A DNA stretch of 64,000 bases from an uncultured Pirellulaceae bacterium (lineage in GTDB: Bacteria; Planctomycetota; Planctomycetia; Pirellulales; Pirellulaceae): positions 95,636-159,635 of the forward strand of contig CALDHM010000005.1 in the NCBI GenBank assembly GCA_937941455.1, in the 5' to 3' direction. How positions within the stretch are numbered: the stretch's first letter is position 1; each line of letters starts with the position of its first letter. The notes beneath the pieces are model-generated. The model saw only the letters and a list, made by a program, of their open reading frames with translations. It did not search any database and was not told where the DNA came from. Shown one piece after another: positions 36,282-47,200 of the stretch. The translations under genes were made by a program, and so were the position numbers.

Positions 36282-36929
36282 CTACTTTCTTCCGAAATCC
36301 GCCGGATTCTCGCCCCACAGTTTTGTTTCCCATTTGAGAATTGGGTTGAAATATTCATGCGTCGCCAACCACTTCTCGGCGCGAGCGACCAGGTTCTTGA
36401 TTCGTTCATTGGTTTGTCCATTTTTGATTGCAGCGGAGTTCGCTTTGCCGCCTTCGACCCAGCCGATCGCCGTCGTGCTGTCGCTGTAGATTGGCCAATC
36501 AAGTCCCAAGTCGGCCAGCATCGCCAATCCGTGCACGATGGCCAAAAACTCCCCGAGGTTATTCGTGGCCCCCGGAAAGGGGCCCTTGGCAAAAGCCGTT
36601 TCGCCGGAATGATGCCATACGCCGCGATACTCCATGATCCGTGCGGTCATGTCGCATGCCGCATCGACGCAGAGACTGTTGACAATCGGTCGAGAGGTCT
36701 CTTGAGGGGGGGGCAGCGATGCGGGACGGCGAGACGATGTTTCGCTGGTTCTGATATAGTCGCCGGGATCGGCTTGATAAGCCGCCTCGGCAGCGGCGCG
36801 AGACGGAAAGGCCTTGTAGATCGCGCCGGGGTAGCCATGAATCGACGCTTCGCAGGCGGTCCAGGAATCGAAGACGCCTGGCGTCCAGCCTTTCCAAACC
36901 GTGTAGAAACGTTTCGCTTTGCGTGCCAT
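36282..36929 (-). CDS. rnhA: ribonuclease HI with N-terminal viroplasmin (RNase H N-terminal) domain
   Basis: A 215-residue enzyme that cuts RNA in RNA-DNA hybrids. Residues 5-53 form the caulimovirus-VI/viroplasmin-type domain (FYTVWKGWTPGVFDSWTACE, then GAIYKAFPSRAAAEAAY), which increases hybrid binding. The RNase H domain has the catalytic acidic set: D89 in CVDAACD, E127 in NNLGEF, D150 in YSDS and D211 in NPADFG. A 15-bp gap follows the thioesterase gene on the same strand, so the two are probably one transcript. The ATG at 36929 sits before MARKAKRFYTVWKG, the normal start of this subtype. Confidence 0.95.
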   Translation of the reverse strand: MARKAKRFYTVWKGWTPGVFDSWTACEASIHGYPGAIYKAFPSRAAAEAAYQADPGDYIRTSETSSRRPASLPPPQETSRPIVNSLCVDAACDMTARIMEYRGVWHHSGETAFAKGPFPGATNNLGEFLAIVHGLAMLADLGLDWPIYSDSTTAIGWVEGGKANSAAIKNGQTNERIKNLVARAEKWLATHEYFNPILKWETKLWGENPADFGRK

Positions 36930-36944
36930 CGCGATGCACTCGAC

Positions 36945-37463
36945 CTAAGGTCGCGATTCGTCGACCAAGGATTGAATCAATGCATTGGTCTCATCCCGCT
37001 TCTTCAAGCGGGCTTCCTTGCGGACGTGGCGATCTCGATATAGTAGCTGCTCCTCCGGCGATTCGGGAAAAACCTCGGGGACCTCAGCCGGATTACCATT
37101 TTCGTCTAAACCGACAAAGGTCAAAAACGAGATCGCGGCCACTTGGCGGCCGTTGCCCCGATTCAAGTTTTCCGTACTGATTTTGACGAAGATTTCCATC
37201 GACGTCTTACCCACCGCACAAACAAACGACTCGAGGATCACCACATCGTCATTTTGAATCGGCCGATGGAAGTGCACGCCGTCATTCGATGCCGTCACAA
37301 CCGCGCGTCGGCAGTGGCGTCTGGCCGAAATCGCGGCGACCTTGTCGATCAACTTCATCAGCAATCCGCCGAACAGCGTGTTGTGGACATTCGTATCACC
37401 GGGCAAAACGATTGTTTCCAGAGTTGCCAGGGAATTTCGCATAGGCAAATTCGGGCGGTTCAT
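36945..37463 (-). CDS. hotdog-fold acyl-CoA thioesterase (YciA/YkhA type)
   Basis: A 172-residue protein from ATG 37463 (the frame is open 10 codons further). The family marks are LPGDTNVHNTLFGGLLMKLIDKVAA near the N-terminus (helix and catalytic aspartate), then VTASNDGVHFHRPIQNDDVV and SMEIFVKISTENL. These define cytosolic acyl-CoA hydrolases that release CoA from medium or long acyl chains. The C-terminal tail is charged (YRDRHVRKEARLKKRDETNA). Upstream of rnhA on the same strand. Confidence 0.9.
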   Translation of the reverse strand: MNRPNLPMRNSLATLETIVLPGDTNVHNTLFGGLLMKLIDKVAAISARRHCRRAVVTASNDGVHFHRPIQNDDVVILESFVCAVGKTSMEIFVKISTENLNRGNGRQVAAISFLTFVGLDENGNPAEVPEVFPESPEEQLLYRDRHVRKEARLKKRDETNALIQSLVDESRP

Positions 37464-37684
37464 GGTTCGATCTCGATCGGAAAATTGAATCATTCTGGGC
37501 TTTCAGTTTAGCGAGCGTCGCCGACGGCCAAAAGGCAACCAACCCCGTAAACGTCTTCGCCAATCCTCGACTCCACGTTCCGGCAGCGATTGGCTCGACT
37601 TCCGCAACACTGAGAAAAAATCGCTTTGCGACCTAGGGAACCCGTTTTCAATTCAGTGGTCTATTCGTACAATAAATAAATTTG

Positions 37685-37757
<73 letters not shown>

Positions 37758-38418
37758 TTGTTCGCGTGGGGCATGCGGATGCCTATATCGAGGCCCCTCG
37801 CAAGGCGGGCTTTCTTCGTTTCGCCTACCGTCCAGCTACAACCTGCAACGGCGCTGCGAGCGTGGCGGATGTTAGGCGTTTCTGAATTAGGTTCACGGGG
37901 CGCCGGACCGTCGAACTGCATTTTCGGCAGTCGAGTTTCACGACCGACTGAATCATCCCCGATCGGTTGCGCCAAGAAAATCTCTTAAGCATCGTCTAAA
38001 TTGCGTTGTTCGGATTATTCCGGTCGTTTTCCGCCAAAATCTTATTTGTTTTTTGCGGTTGAACGGCAAGAAAAGCGGCCGCAGCTAGAATTGATTTTGC
38101 GGCCACTTGAGTATGGCTCCCTCTTGCAGCGCATTCGCTTTGGGAATGTTAGGTAAATTCCGTCCCTCTTCGGAACGCGTGGGCAACGCTGATGTTTGAG
38201 CACCGTGCTGTCGGGACCAGGACAAGGCGCAAGCGGTGATGCGACGAAATTCGCCGCCGCTGGTCCTTGGCCGAAAGGGGATCGGTGCCCAGTGCGGCGG
38301 CACCAATTAGGGGTGGAGTGAAATTGGTTTGGGTAGGATCTCCCGCATTGGCGTGGAACGTTAAACGGGACGGCTGACGGCCGTGGTTTGATCAAATTTT
38401 TTAAAGGAATGACCCGAG
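37758..38418. other. 661-bp intergenic region before hflK
   Basis: No supported gene: minus-strand frames overlapping tRNA-Lys and at 38042-38440 are not protein-like. GGATCGGTGCCCAGTGCGG at 38279-38297 differs by one base from 29241-29259 upstream of the TPR gene; the surroundings contain GGCACC/GGTGCC repeats that could fold. The hflK SD (AGGA) is at the right end. Confidence 0.5.
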
Positions 38419-39456
38419 ATGAGCAATCAGTTTGGAGCACGTGGCTCGCGCAATCCCGGATTAGAACTCGGAGCCAACTTCAATCCAGTTTGGATCGTAT
38501 GGAGTGTTCTTGCGTTACTTGTCGTGTGGGGCATCAGCACATCGGTGTTCACGGTCGAGACGCAAGGACAAGCGATTGTCAAACGCTTCGGCCGGGTGAT
38601 CGACATCAAGGGCCCTGGCCTCCACTTCAAACTGCCCTTCGGTATCGACACGCAAACGTATGTCCCAACCGAAAAAGTGCTCAAGCATGAGTTCGGATTT
38701 TCGTCGGCTGAGTCCACCAGTCGCGGCGTGAGCCGGTTCGACAAAACAGAAGCTCATCTCGAGGAATCCCTGATGCTGACCGGCGATTTGAAGGTCATCG
38801 ACCTCGAATGGGTCGTGCAGTATCGGATTAACGACCCCAATAAATACCTGCATCGTGTCGAGCAAGTCGATAAAACGATCCGCGATATTTCCGAAGCCGT
38901 CAATCGCCGTATCGTCGGCAATTCACTAGGTACCGATGTCCTGACGGTCAACCGCGTGCAGATCGCCCAAGAATCCAAAAAAGAATTGCAACAAATCCTG
39001 GACACCTTCGACATGGGCATCACGATCAACACAGTGGAACTGCAAGACGTCACGCCTCCCGATCCGGTCAAACCTGCCTTCAACGAAATCAACCAAGCGG
39101 AACAAGAAAAGGAACGCTACGTCAACGAAGCCGAAAAGTATCGCAACCAAATGGTTCCGCGAGCCAAAGGTGAAGCCAAACAGGTCATCGAGGCGGCCGA
39201 GGGGTATCGCGCGGAGCGAGTCAACAAGGCGAAAGGGGAAGCAGCCGCTTTCAAATCGCTCGTCGACGAGTACCGCAACGCCCCGGAAGTGACACGGCGG
39301 CGACTTTATCTGGAAATGCTGGATGAAGTCATGCCGAATGTCGGCCGCATTTTGGTGGTCGAACCTGGGCAGTCGGCCCCGATTCCATTGTTGAATCTGG
39401 ACGCGCCGGGAAGCGTGACTCCGATCAACCGCAGCAACTCGGGAGGAAATCGCTAA
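38419..39456 (+). CDS. hflK: FtsH protease activity modulator HflK (SPFH family)
   Basis: A 345-residue protein. One N-terminal transmembrane helix (VWIVWSVLALLVVWGISTSVF) is followed by the SPFH/band-7 domain (GQAIVKRFGRVIDIKGPGLHFKLPF) and a charged helical region (EQEKERYVNEAEKYRNQMVP, then RAERVNKAKGEA). Periplasmic or extracytoplasmic HflK and HflC form a cage around FtsH and limit its proteolysis. Stop and next start overlap as TAATG, so hflK and hflC are translationally coupled. The N-terminal Gly-rich tail of E. coli HflK is short here. Confidence 0.95.
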   Translation: MSNQFGARGSRNPGLELGANFNPVWIVWSVLALLVVWGISTSVFTVETQGQAIVKRFGRVIDIKGPGLHFKLPFGIDTQTYVPTEKVLKHEFGFSSAESTSRGVSRFDKTEAHLEESLMLTGDLKVIDLEWVVQYRINDPNKYLHRVEQVDKTIRDISEAVNRRIVGNSLGTDVLTVNRVQIAQESKKELQQILDTFDMGITINTVELQDVTPPDPVKPAFNEINQAEQEKERYVNEAEKYRNQMVPRAKGEAKQVIEAAEGYRAERVNKAKGEAAAFKSLVDEYRNAPEVTRRRLYLEMLDEVMPNVGRILVVEPGQSAPIPLLNLDAPGSVTPINRSNSGGNR

Positions 39457-40457
39457 TGAATCAGCGTCATCTGAAAACCCAACGTAGCGGCAACGCTGTC
39501 TTGATTTTAACCGTCATCGTTGTGTTCGCTGCTGCGGTCGTGCTATTTTCGTCAGCGTTCACTGTCGATGAGGCGGAGCAGGCGATCGTGGTTCAATTCG
39601 GTGCACCTGTCGGACAGACGATTACCGAGCCGGGGCTGTACTTCCGCATCCCTTTTATCCAAGAAGTGAAACGCTTCGACAAGCGGATCTTGTCGTGGGA
39701 CGGCGAACCGAACCAGATGCCGACCGTCGAACAGCAATTCATCAAGATCGACACCACGGCACGCTGGCGAATCGTCGATGCCCTCAAGTTCTACCAAAGC
39801 GTCCAAGATATTCCCCGGGCACAAAGCCGCCTCAACGATGTGCTGGACTCCGTCGTTCGCGATAAGATCGCGGAAAGCACCCTGGTCGACATCGTCCGGT
39901 CCAAGGACTGGAGCGTGACCGAGGAAGATCTCGACCGCGCGATGGCTGGGGAGGGGGACGAGGCCACGCTGCTCAAGAAAGTGACGACCGGACGCGAGGC
40001 ACTCGTGAAGCACATTCTGGAAACGGCCCAGCGTCAAATGCCCGAGTACGGAATCGAACTCGTCGACATCCGTATCAAACGGATCAACTATGTCGAGTCG
40101 GTGCAACAACAAGTCTTCCAGCGGATGATCGCCGAACGGCAAAAAATGGCGGAGCAATTTCGCAGCGAGGGCCAAGGCCGAGCAGCGGAGATCCGCGGCG
40201 AGACCGATCGCATGATCGCGCAGATCCGCTCAGAAGCCGCGCGGCAGGCCGAGGTGATTCGCGGCGAGGCCAATGCGGAGGCCACGCGGATTTACAACGA
40301 AGCCTTCGGCAGCGAAGCTGAGTTCTACACGTTTCTGCGCACCCTGGAGAGCTATCGTAAATCGCTCGGCAAGGACGTCACGTTGATGTTGGGTACCGAC
40401 TCGGAGTATTTTCGCTTACTCCGCAGTGGTGACAAATCTTCAGCAGACCAGCAGTGA
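39456..40457 (+). CDS. hflC: FtsH protease activity modulator HflC (SPFH family)
   Basis: A 333-residue partner of HflK. N-terminal helix VLILTVIVVFAAAVVLFSSAF, then SPFH domain (DEAEQAIVVQFGAPVGQTIT, EPGLYFRIPFIQEVKRFDKR) and long charged coiled coil (FRSEGQGRAAEIRGETDRM, then AARQAEVIRGEANAEATRIY). Length and order are standard. Insertion of about 20 residues near SVTEEDLDRAMAGEGDEATL is unusual compared with E. coli but common in related phyla. Directly downstream of hflK. Confidence 0.95.
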   Translation: MNQRHLKTQRSGNAVLILTVIVVFAAAVVLFSSAFTVDEAEQAIVVQFGAPVGQTITEPGLYFRIPFIQEVKRFDKRILSWDGEPNQMPTVEQQFIKIDTTARWRIVDALKFYQSVQDIPRAQSRLNDVLDSVVRDKIAESTLVDIVRSKDWSVTEEDLDRAMAGEGDEATLLKKVTTGREALVKHILETAQRQMPEYGIELVDIRIKRINYVESVQQQVFQRMIAERQKMAEQFRSEGQGRAAEIRGETDRMIAQIRSEAARQAEVIRGEANAEATRIYNEAFGSEAEFYTFLRTLESYRKSLGKDVTLMLGTDSEYFRLLRSGDKSSADQQ

Positions 40458-40732
40458 CCGTGCCGGGCCCATCGAGCTAACGCTCGCCGGTGATGCGGGG
40501 CGGTTCCCTTGCCGCGCGGCCGATTCGCCGACCGCTGCGGGCCTGCCCTCGAGCCGGTTTTGCAAAAACTTATCGGTAAATCAACATTTTCTTGCTTCAA
40601 TCCCTTCGAGAAAGGGTTTAAAATTCGTGAGATAGTCCGCTGATGCTGCCCGGCAGATGATGATTCGGGGCAGCTCCTGCGGCTACCGTTTCCGGACTTG
40701 GTCACTGAGATACTTGGTCAAGGCGAATCGAC

Positions 40733-42730
40733 ATGCTGGCGCGATTGAAACTTTGGTGGAAACTCAAGACCGGCCAGTTGGACTTCCCCTGGGAACAGGA
40801 CGCTAGGTTTTGGGTGGTCAGCCTGGTGCTCCATGTGATCTTGCTGCTGATCCTATCGCATTCGTTGCTGCGATTGTACGAGCCGCAAGAAATGCGCTTG
40901 GTGGCGCCCCTGACCGAGGCACTGGACCTGACCGAGCAACCGCTGACAATCCAATTCGACGAAATGCGCTTCGAAGAGATGGGCGAAGCGGAAACCGACG
41001 ACGCTGCTATGGCCGAATCGCAGCCGCAATTGGTCGACGACGTGAACGATGTTCCCGTCGAGATCAACGTGCCGATCGTCATGGAGTCGGATTTGCAATT
41101 CGAGGCTGAGCTTCTCGATCCCAGCGCCGATGCCATGGTCCGTTTGCCCTTGAAGGGGACTGTCGGCGTGGCGGTCACGGGAGCCACGGGAGCGGTCGAC
41201 CGGATCACGCAAGAAATCATCCGCTCGCTCGATGAACGAAAGACCACGGTGGTATGGCTGTTCGATCAGTCGGCCAGCATGATGTCGCAGCGAGCGGAAA
41301 TCCGCTCGCGATTCGATCGCATCTACCGAGAACTGCAGAATCTTGCTGCGGGGGGGGCCGAGGAGTTCAAGAAACACGGTGACGAGCCGTTGCTCACCTC
41401 GGTTTACGCCTTCGGCAATTCGTTTACTCAGATGACTGCGGCCACTGCCGACACCGATCGTTTGCTGGCAGCGATCGATCGTATCGAGCGCGATGACACG
41501 GGTCTGGAATTCGTCTTTTCGGCTGTCATCAATGTGGTGAACCACTACAAGAGCTTGCGCCGTATCAATCGTTTGACCAACGATCGGGAGCGGAACGTCA
41601 TGATCGTTGTCGTTTCGGACGAGGCTGGCGAGGACATCGAACGCATTGATGAAGCCGTCGAGTTGTGTACGCGTTGGCAAGTCCCGGTTTATGTGATCGG
41701 CGTACCGGCACCCTTTGGCCGCGAGGAAACAATGTTGCGGTGGGTCGATCCCGATCCACGCTACGATCAAACGCCCCAATGGGCCCCGATTCGTCAAGGG
41801 CCGGAATCGGTCATGTCGGAATTGGTGAAATTGGATTATGCCGATGGTGATCCGAGCGACGTCGGGTCGATCGACTCTGGATTCGGACCCTTCGGTTTGA
41901 CGCGGCTGGCATACGAGAGCGGCGGGATTTACTTCACGGTTCATCCCAACCGCCGCGTCGGCGCGGCTGTACGGCGGAGCGAAACCGAAAATTACACGGC
42001 GCACTTCCGGCATTTTTTCGATCCCGAGGCGATGAAGCCTTACCAACCCGACTATGTCTCGCATCGGACCTACATGCAACAGCTTGGTAGCAATCGCTGT
42101 CGGATGGCGCTGGTGCAGGCCGCTCAATTGTCGCGGGTGGGGTCGCTGGAGGCTCCGGTGCTCCGCTTCGAGCGGTTCGACGAGGGGCAGTTCGTGCGCA
42201 CGGTCTCGCTCGCGCAACGGAACGCGGCGATTCTCGAACCAAAATTGAATCAGCTCTACGAAACCTTGCGCGTCGGCGAGAAAAGTCGGGCGGACGAAAT
42301 TTCACCGCGGTGGCAGGCGGGCTATGATCTGGCTTATGGGCGCGTGATGGCGCAGAAGGTACGCGTCGAGTCTTACAACGGAATGTTGGCGTTGATCAAA
42401 ACCCGATTGACCTTCAAGGACCCGAAGAACAACACGTGGACTCTCGTACCGGCCGATGCGATCCAGACCGGTAGCCAAATGGCAGCGATGGCTGAGAAGG
42501 CCAAACGTTTGCTGCAACAAGTCGTGGAGGAGCATCCGGGAACGCCTTGGGCGATGTTGGCACAAAAGGAGTTAAGCACGCCGCTGGGCTGGGAATGGCG
42601 CGAGTCGTACACCGCTCCGCCGGAACCGCCCAGAGAAAATCCCGGCAACAACAACCCGATGATGCAGGCCAACCCGCAGCCGACCATGAATGCGACGCCG
42701 CCACCTCGACGCGATCCACCGCGGCTTTAG
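40733..42730 (+). CDS. membrane-anchored VWA-domain protein, planctomycete type
   Basis: A 665-residue protein, 275 bases after hflC on the same strand. One N-terminal helix (FWVVSLVLHVILLLILSHSLL) is followed by an acidic linker and a VWA domain with MIDAS DQSAS at 178-182 (VVWLFDQSASMM). Later regions are RERNVMIVVVSDEAGEDIER (VWA strand 4) and a helical part with QAGYDLAYGRVMAQKVRVES. The tail is Pro/Asn-rich. VWA domains bind protein partners through a metal ion. Its relation to FtsH/HflKC is unknown; adjacency is the only link, and I do not see an MoxR ATPase. Confidence 0.82.
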   Translation: MLARLKLWWKLKTGQLDFPWEQDARFWVVSLVLHVILLLILSHSLLRLYEPQEMRLVAPLTEALDLTEQPLTIQFDEMRFEEMGEAETDDAAMAESQPQLVDDVNDVPVEINVPIVMESDLQFEAELLDPSADAMVRLPLKGTVGVAVTGATGAVDRITQEIIRSLDERKTTVVWLFDQSASMMSQRAEIRSRFDRIYRELQNLAAGGAEEFKKHGDEPLLTSVYAFGNSFTQMTAATADTDRLLAAIDRIERDDTGLEFVFSAVINVVNHYKSLRRINRLTNDRERNVMIVVVSDEAGEDIERIDEAVELCTRWQVPVYVIGVPAPFGREETMLRWVDPDPRYDQTPQWAPIRQGPESVMSELVKLDYADGDPSDVGSIDSGFGPFGLTRLAYESGGIYFTVHPNRRVGAAVRRSETENYTAHFRHFFDPEAMKPYQPDYVSHRTYMQQLGSNRCRMALVQAAQLSRVGSLEAPVLRFERFDEGQFVRTVSLAQRNAAILEPKLNQLYETLRVGEKSRADEISPRWQAGYDLAYGRVMAQKVRVESYNGMLALIKTRLTFKDPKNNTWTLVPADAIQTGSQMAAMAEKAKRLLQQVVEEHPGTPWAMLAQKELSTPLGWEWRESYTAPPEPPRENPGNNNPMMQANPQPTMNATPPPRRDPPRL

Positions 42731-43162
42731 GTGAGAGTCCATCGCTGGAACGGCATCGGGGAGCGAAAGGTTTTCTTGGAGAATTGCTGGCTCTGTCACA
42801 AGGCTACGCCCCGATTAATCGTCAACGAAATTCTGTTTAGAACGCTTAACAAAGGTCTGTCTTTATAGCGATTGTGATTTTTTGTTAACTTGGTCTAAAT
42901 CACCGGTTGTAGTGAGCTGTTTTCGTATTAAACTGCCAAAAGAAGACCCGACTGCCGACGAGGGCCTCGACTGCTGACCGATAAAGGTAGGGGCAAGCCG
43001 CATAATGCCTTTTTTAGAGAAGATCTGCGAGGCGTGAGCTATCGCGCGGCTGTCGGTGTTGTGGGCCGTGTCGCAGAGTAGTTTTAAGAGTGATGGCGCA
43101 CCGCGATAGCGGGACACCGCTGCAGCGACATCCGATTTCTGTGCTTTCAGAGTGGTTGAGTA
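42731..43162. other. intergenic before the PEP-CTERM gene
   Basis: A 432-bp gap. No credible ORF; a 218-codon minus-strand frame overlaps the PEP-CTERM gene and is a shadow. No terminator seen after the VWA gene. I searched by eye for the sigma-54-type promoter known upstream of some PEP-CTERM genes and saw none. Confidence 0.45.
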
Positions 43163-44140
43163 ATGAGTTGCTGGAAACGTATTTTCTTGTTGTTGATCGT
43201 TTGGTCGGTTAGCTGTTGCTTCATCCCATCGTTGCTCGCCGACCTGTTCGTATCGGGCTACAACACGGGACGAATTTATCGCTACGACGCGGTGACAGGG
43301 GCACCGCTCGTTGCCCCCGGGACGTTCGATTTCGGTGGCGGGAACGCTGACGGGTTGAGCTTCGATGCGCTCGGCCGTTTGCATGTCGCGACGACCGATA
43401 CGGGGGGGGTAGGTCGCATCCGCCGCTTTTCCAATGATTTCTCGACAGTCACAACGATCAGCACGGTCAGCGGTGCAAGCTTCCTGGATCAAACCAGGAA
43501 TGGGAGCCACATTTTCCAAGCGACGTTTTCACAAATCTATCGTGCGAATTCGGACGGTTCAGGAATTGCTCCGTTCATCTCGCCGACCCACGGTACGGAT
43601 GGGATTCGCATCGGGCCGAGCGGATTTCTGTATGTCGTCAACGCCGACACGGGATTGATCGATCGCTACAACCCGACGACGGGGAGTTTGGTGACACCAT
43701 TCCTGAGTTCTACGGGAGTGGTCGGTATTGGTTCGCAAATGGAATTCGGGCCCGATGGGCGAGTGTACGTCAGTCGAACCATCGGTGGCGATGCCCGAAT
43801 TTATCGCTATTCACGCTTCAATCCGAGTGACGTGAACAGCTTGCTCGATCCGAGCACCGAAGAGTTCTTCGGCTCGCTTGGTTCTGGCCTCGCAACTGGA
43901 ATTCGCTTCGGCCCGGACGGCCGTTTGTATGCCAACAATTACGGATCGAATTCGGTGTGGCGATCAAACGCCGATTTGTCGATCACGGGCATGTCGCTGT
44001 TTATCGCCTCGGGGGTCGGTGGCTTGGACGGTCCCGGATCTCTGATTTTTTCGCCGATTCCCGAGCCGACCGGTTTAGGCTTGGCTGCGGCACTGGTGAG
44101 CTTGTTTTGCCTTGGGCGTCGCCGCCGAGTCGTGGCGTGA
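43163..44140 (+). CDS. PEP-CTERM-anchored beta-propeller (NHL-like) secreted protein
   Basis: A 325-residue protein. The signal peptide (RIFLLLIVWSVSCCFIPSLLA) is followed by propeller-like repeats with the pattern 'D/F-G-x-D-G-R/L-L-Y/H-V': FDALGRLHVATTD, IGPSGFLYVVNADTG, FGPDGRVYVSRTI and FGPDGRLYANNYG. The C-terminal 27 residues are a classic PEP-CTERM signal: IPEPTGLGLAAALVSLFCLG then RRRRVVA. Family knowledge: exosortase/archaeosortase-type enzymes cut and anchor such proteins in the outer envelope or EPS. No exosortase gene is in the window. Confidence 0.93.
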   Translation: MSCWKRIFLLLIVWSVSCCFIPSLLADLFVSGYNTGRIYRYDAVTGAPLVAPGTFDFGGGNADGLSFDALGRLHVATTDTGGVGRIRRFSNDFSTVTTISTVSGASFLDQTRNGSHIFQATFSQIYRANSDGSGIAPFISPTHGTDGIRIGPSGFLYVVNADTGLIDRYNPTTGSLVTPFLSSTGVVGIGSQMEFGPDGRVYVSRTIGGDARIYRYSRFNPSDVNSLLDPSTEEFFGSLGSGLATGIRFGPDGRLYANNYGSNSVWRSNADLSITGMSLFIASGVGGLDGPGSLIFSPIPEPTGLGLAAALVSLFCLGRRRRVVA

Positions 44141-44243
44141 TCCTGCTGGCCTCCCACGTTGACATTTTCGACAGGATTTGCCGACCGGCCGTCGGTGAGT
44201 TGGTCGGCGTCGGGCCGAGGAAAACGCAGTGGATGGCGACGAG

Positions 44244-47200
44244 TTATCGCCCGTCTGCATTCGAGCGGAATAGTTCGCGCAGACCTTCATTGACCCCTGG
44301 CAGGATTTCTTGGCGGGGCTTCGGCGATTGCAGGGTTCCGCTCACATTGATCCACATGATCTGCTGACTGCTGGCGGTGTACAGTTCGCTGAGGAGGGGG
44401 AGGTAGAAACGATTGCGACCGGCAATCGTGTAAAAGTTCAGATCGACGTTTTGCGCGAAATCGACTTGGCCGTTGCCGATCAAACTGATCGGTTCCCCCA
44501 GCAATTCGATGCGCGACAGATTGACATGCTTGCTTTTGACGATGAAATCGATGTGCGCCGTGTCGAAAGCAGAGCGGTCTTCGTTGAACCGCCGCAATTG
44601 CTTGAGTGTCGCCAGCAAAACGGGGAGTTCGTGGATCCGGGCGTTGTACATTTTCATGACCCCTTCTCCTTGGAACGTCTCGACGGCGGCGCAGTCCCCT
44701 TGGAGTCGGACGGCCAATTGACCACGGCCATCGATTTTGGTGTAAGCTGGAGAGAAGACGGCGGCGGCCTGCCTGAGGCTGGCGTTATCGATCGTCGTCT
44801 GCACATAGAACTTTTGGCAACGATCGTGCCAAGTCTGGCCGTCCAATTCGATCACGCCGTCGAACACTCGGCCCGAAAGCGAGAGCATTTGGCGCGCTGA
44901 TTCCGAGCCGCCTTGTTGCGCAAACATGCCCACACCCACCCTTTGCTCGTCGATCCAAATCGGACCTTTGATGTCCGTAATCTGAGTATTGAGCATGACC
45001 AACGAGTCGATGCCGAGACTCCCGTAAGAGTAGGCCTGCTCGCCGTCGTAGCGACCGGTCAATTTCAAATGGCCGTGAATTTCGCTGATGTCGACCCCCA
45101 ATGAAATCTTGCCGCGCACCATGTCAATGCGAATGTCCCAATCGAGTGTCGAGTTCGTCGTGATGGACGTAGCGGGGGGGCCGTCCGGCGCGATGTAGGC
45201 GGCTTGCACGAGGTCTTGATCGCGGCGAGGCGGTAACAAACGCGGCCCATGATCGTTACGACCAGCAATCGCCAGCGATCCTGAGACATTCACATTGCCA
45301 CGGTAATCGATATGGCGAATTGCGGATTGCAGCCCCTTGGGCAGAGCGTGCAGCAGTTTTTGATCGACGGGAATGGCTCCGGTCAACACATCGGAAAGTT
45401 GGATGCGCCAGCCGTCATCCGAGAAAGTTCCTTGTCCGCGGCACCGCATCCACGACAGGTCGTGATGGGCATGGATATCGATCAACTCGATGCTGCGATT
45501 GTCGATCCGCACAAGGCCGGTGATATCCTGGAGCTCGTAGGGGAAAGCGACCGGTTTGAGAGAGTAAGTCGACTCGTCGCTGCTGCTGGAATTCTGCGAC
45601 CGCGAGTCCAGAAGCAACTCGATGGTGGGCGGATCTGGAGAATTTGCGGGGTGTGTCAAGTCAAGTTTGACCAGCGGAATGCGACCGCTGGGGCGGAGTT
45701 CCTTCCATGCGGTTTTGCCGATTTGGGGGATCGCCGCGCGGAGTTGTTCGTCGAGGACGATATTTTTGCCCCAGAATCGGAGGGCCAGCCCAGCTCGTAA
45801 ATCCCATGTGCCGCTGCACGTCACGCGGCTGTCTAAGTTTTCGCCAGTGATGTTCTGAAAGGTCACGTGTAGATCGCGGACCAGGATCTTGCCATTGACA
45901 TTGCGGAACGGATAGTCGAACAAGTCATGGCGAACAAAACACTGTTTGAGGTCGATCGTGTAGGTCAGGCGATAGGGTTCCTCTGGTCCGGACTTCTGGA
46001 TTTTGCCAGAAATCGCCGCTTGTCCCCGCGGTTTGAGTGCGGCCACTTGTTTCAGGACAGCCGGATAGACCTTGAGAGCCTGCAGCAGTTTTTCGTCGAT
46101 CGGGACGCTACCCGGGCATTCGAGGTCCAAATCGACGATCGCGCCGGGGCCGGGACGATGTACGGTGCCTCGCAAGGTTGCGATTTCGGATGCGATCAAA
46201 GTTTGGAGATCGATGCGGCAGAGATCGTCTTCCCAAACCAAATTCCCCACCAGGTTCTCGACGCGGTACGGAAATTTGTGATAGCTGGCCGACGCGTTAT
46301 GGACTTGAGCATGCAGCCAACGGCGAGCCTGGCCACCCGTTCGGCTCAGCTTGAACTGCAGGCTGATGACACCTGCCGGAGCGAAATCGGCGAAAAACTT
46401 GCGGCCTGCTTCCGCCAAGACATCGCCAAGTTGTGGTGTGACTGCCAACCGGTCGACGGTACCCTGAACGAGATAATCGGCAGTGGCATCGTAGCCTTGC
46501 CAACGCAGCGACCCGCGGAAGGTTCCTTCGCCGAATCGCGCCTGGACGTCGCTAACAGCCACGCCGTTGTTGTCGGCTTCAAAACGAAAACTGCCGTGCG
46601 AAATCGGCGTAGGAATGTTTCGATGCAAAATATTGATGCGATTACCTAATCCCCGCACGGCGAACTTCAGCCCATCGTGTGGGTCCGGTTGCAATTCGAA
46701 ATCCCAATCAAACGTTCCCGAGAGGTGATCAATGTTTTGGGCGTCGAACAACCCGGTGTCGCTCAGCAGCAACAGCAGGCCCTCGTTCAACGTAAATTGG
46801 CTTACGTGCCCGTTGCAGGACCAGCTACCGGTAGCCTGACGTTGATCGACATTGATTAAGCACTGCCGAAAAAAATCGGATTCGCAGCGAATCAAGATCG
46901 TTCGTTGGCCTTCGTCGCGCGCCGTAGCAAGATTCACATCGCGCAGTTCAAAGGTTGGAAAGTATCGAGGCTCGATGACGCGGAGGGTAGCATTGCGAAT
47001 ACGAACATCGACCTCGCGGGGGTGTTGCTGGAGGCGTTCTCTCCAAAAGTCCACGAGCCGATCGAGCGGAAATTCACGCAAGATCCGAGCGTTGACTTGC
47101 AAGTTCGAACGGTCCACCACGACCGCCGTCGGTTGCGGAATCGGCTGGTGGCGGTCGCTCCAAGGTGACGACAGATGCAAATTGATCGAGTCGATCGCAA

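Noticed and set aside
38042..38440. 132-codon minus-strand ORF before hflK
   Set aside because: Composition is not protein-like and it overlaps the hflK start; no family match.
42863..43519. 218-codon minus-strand ORF
   Set aside because: Half of it is the antisense of the PEP-CTERM protein gene; no domain features.
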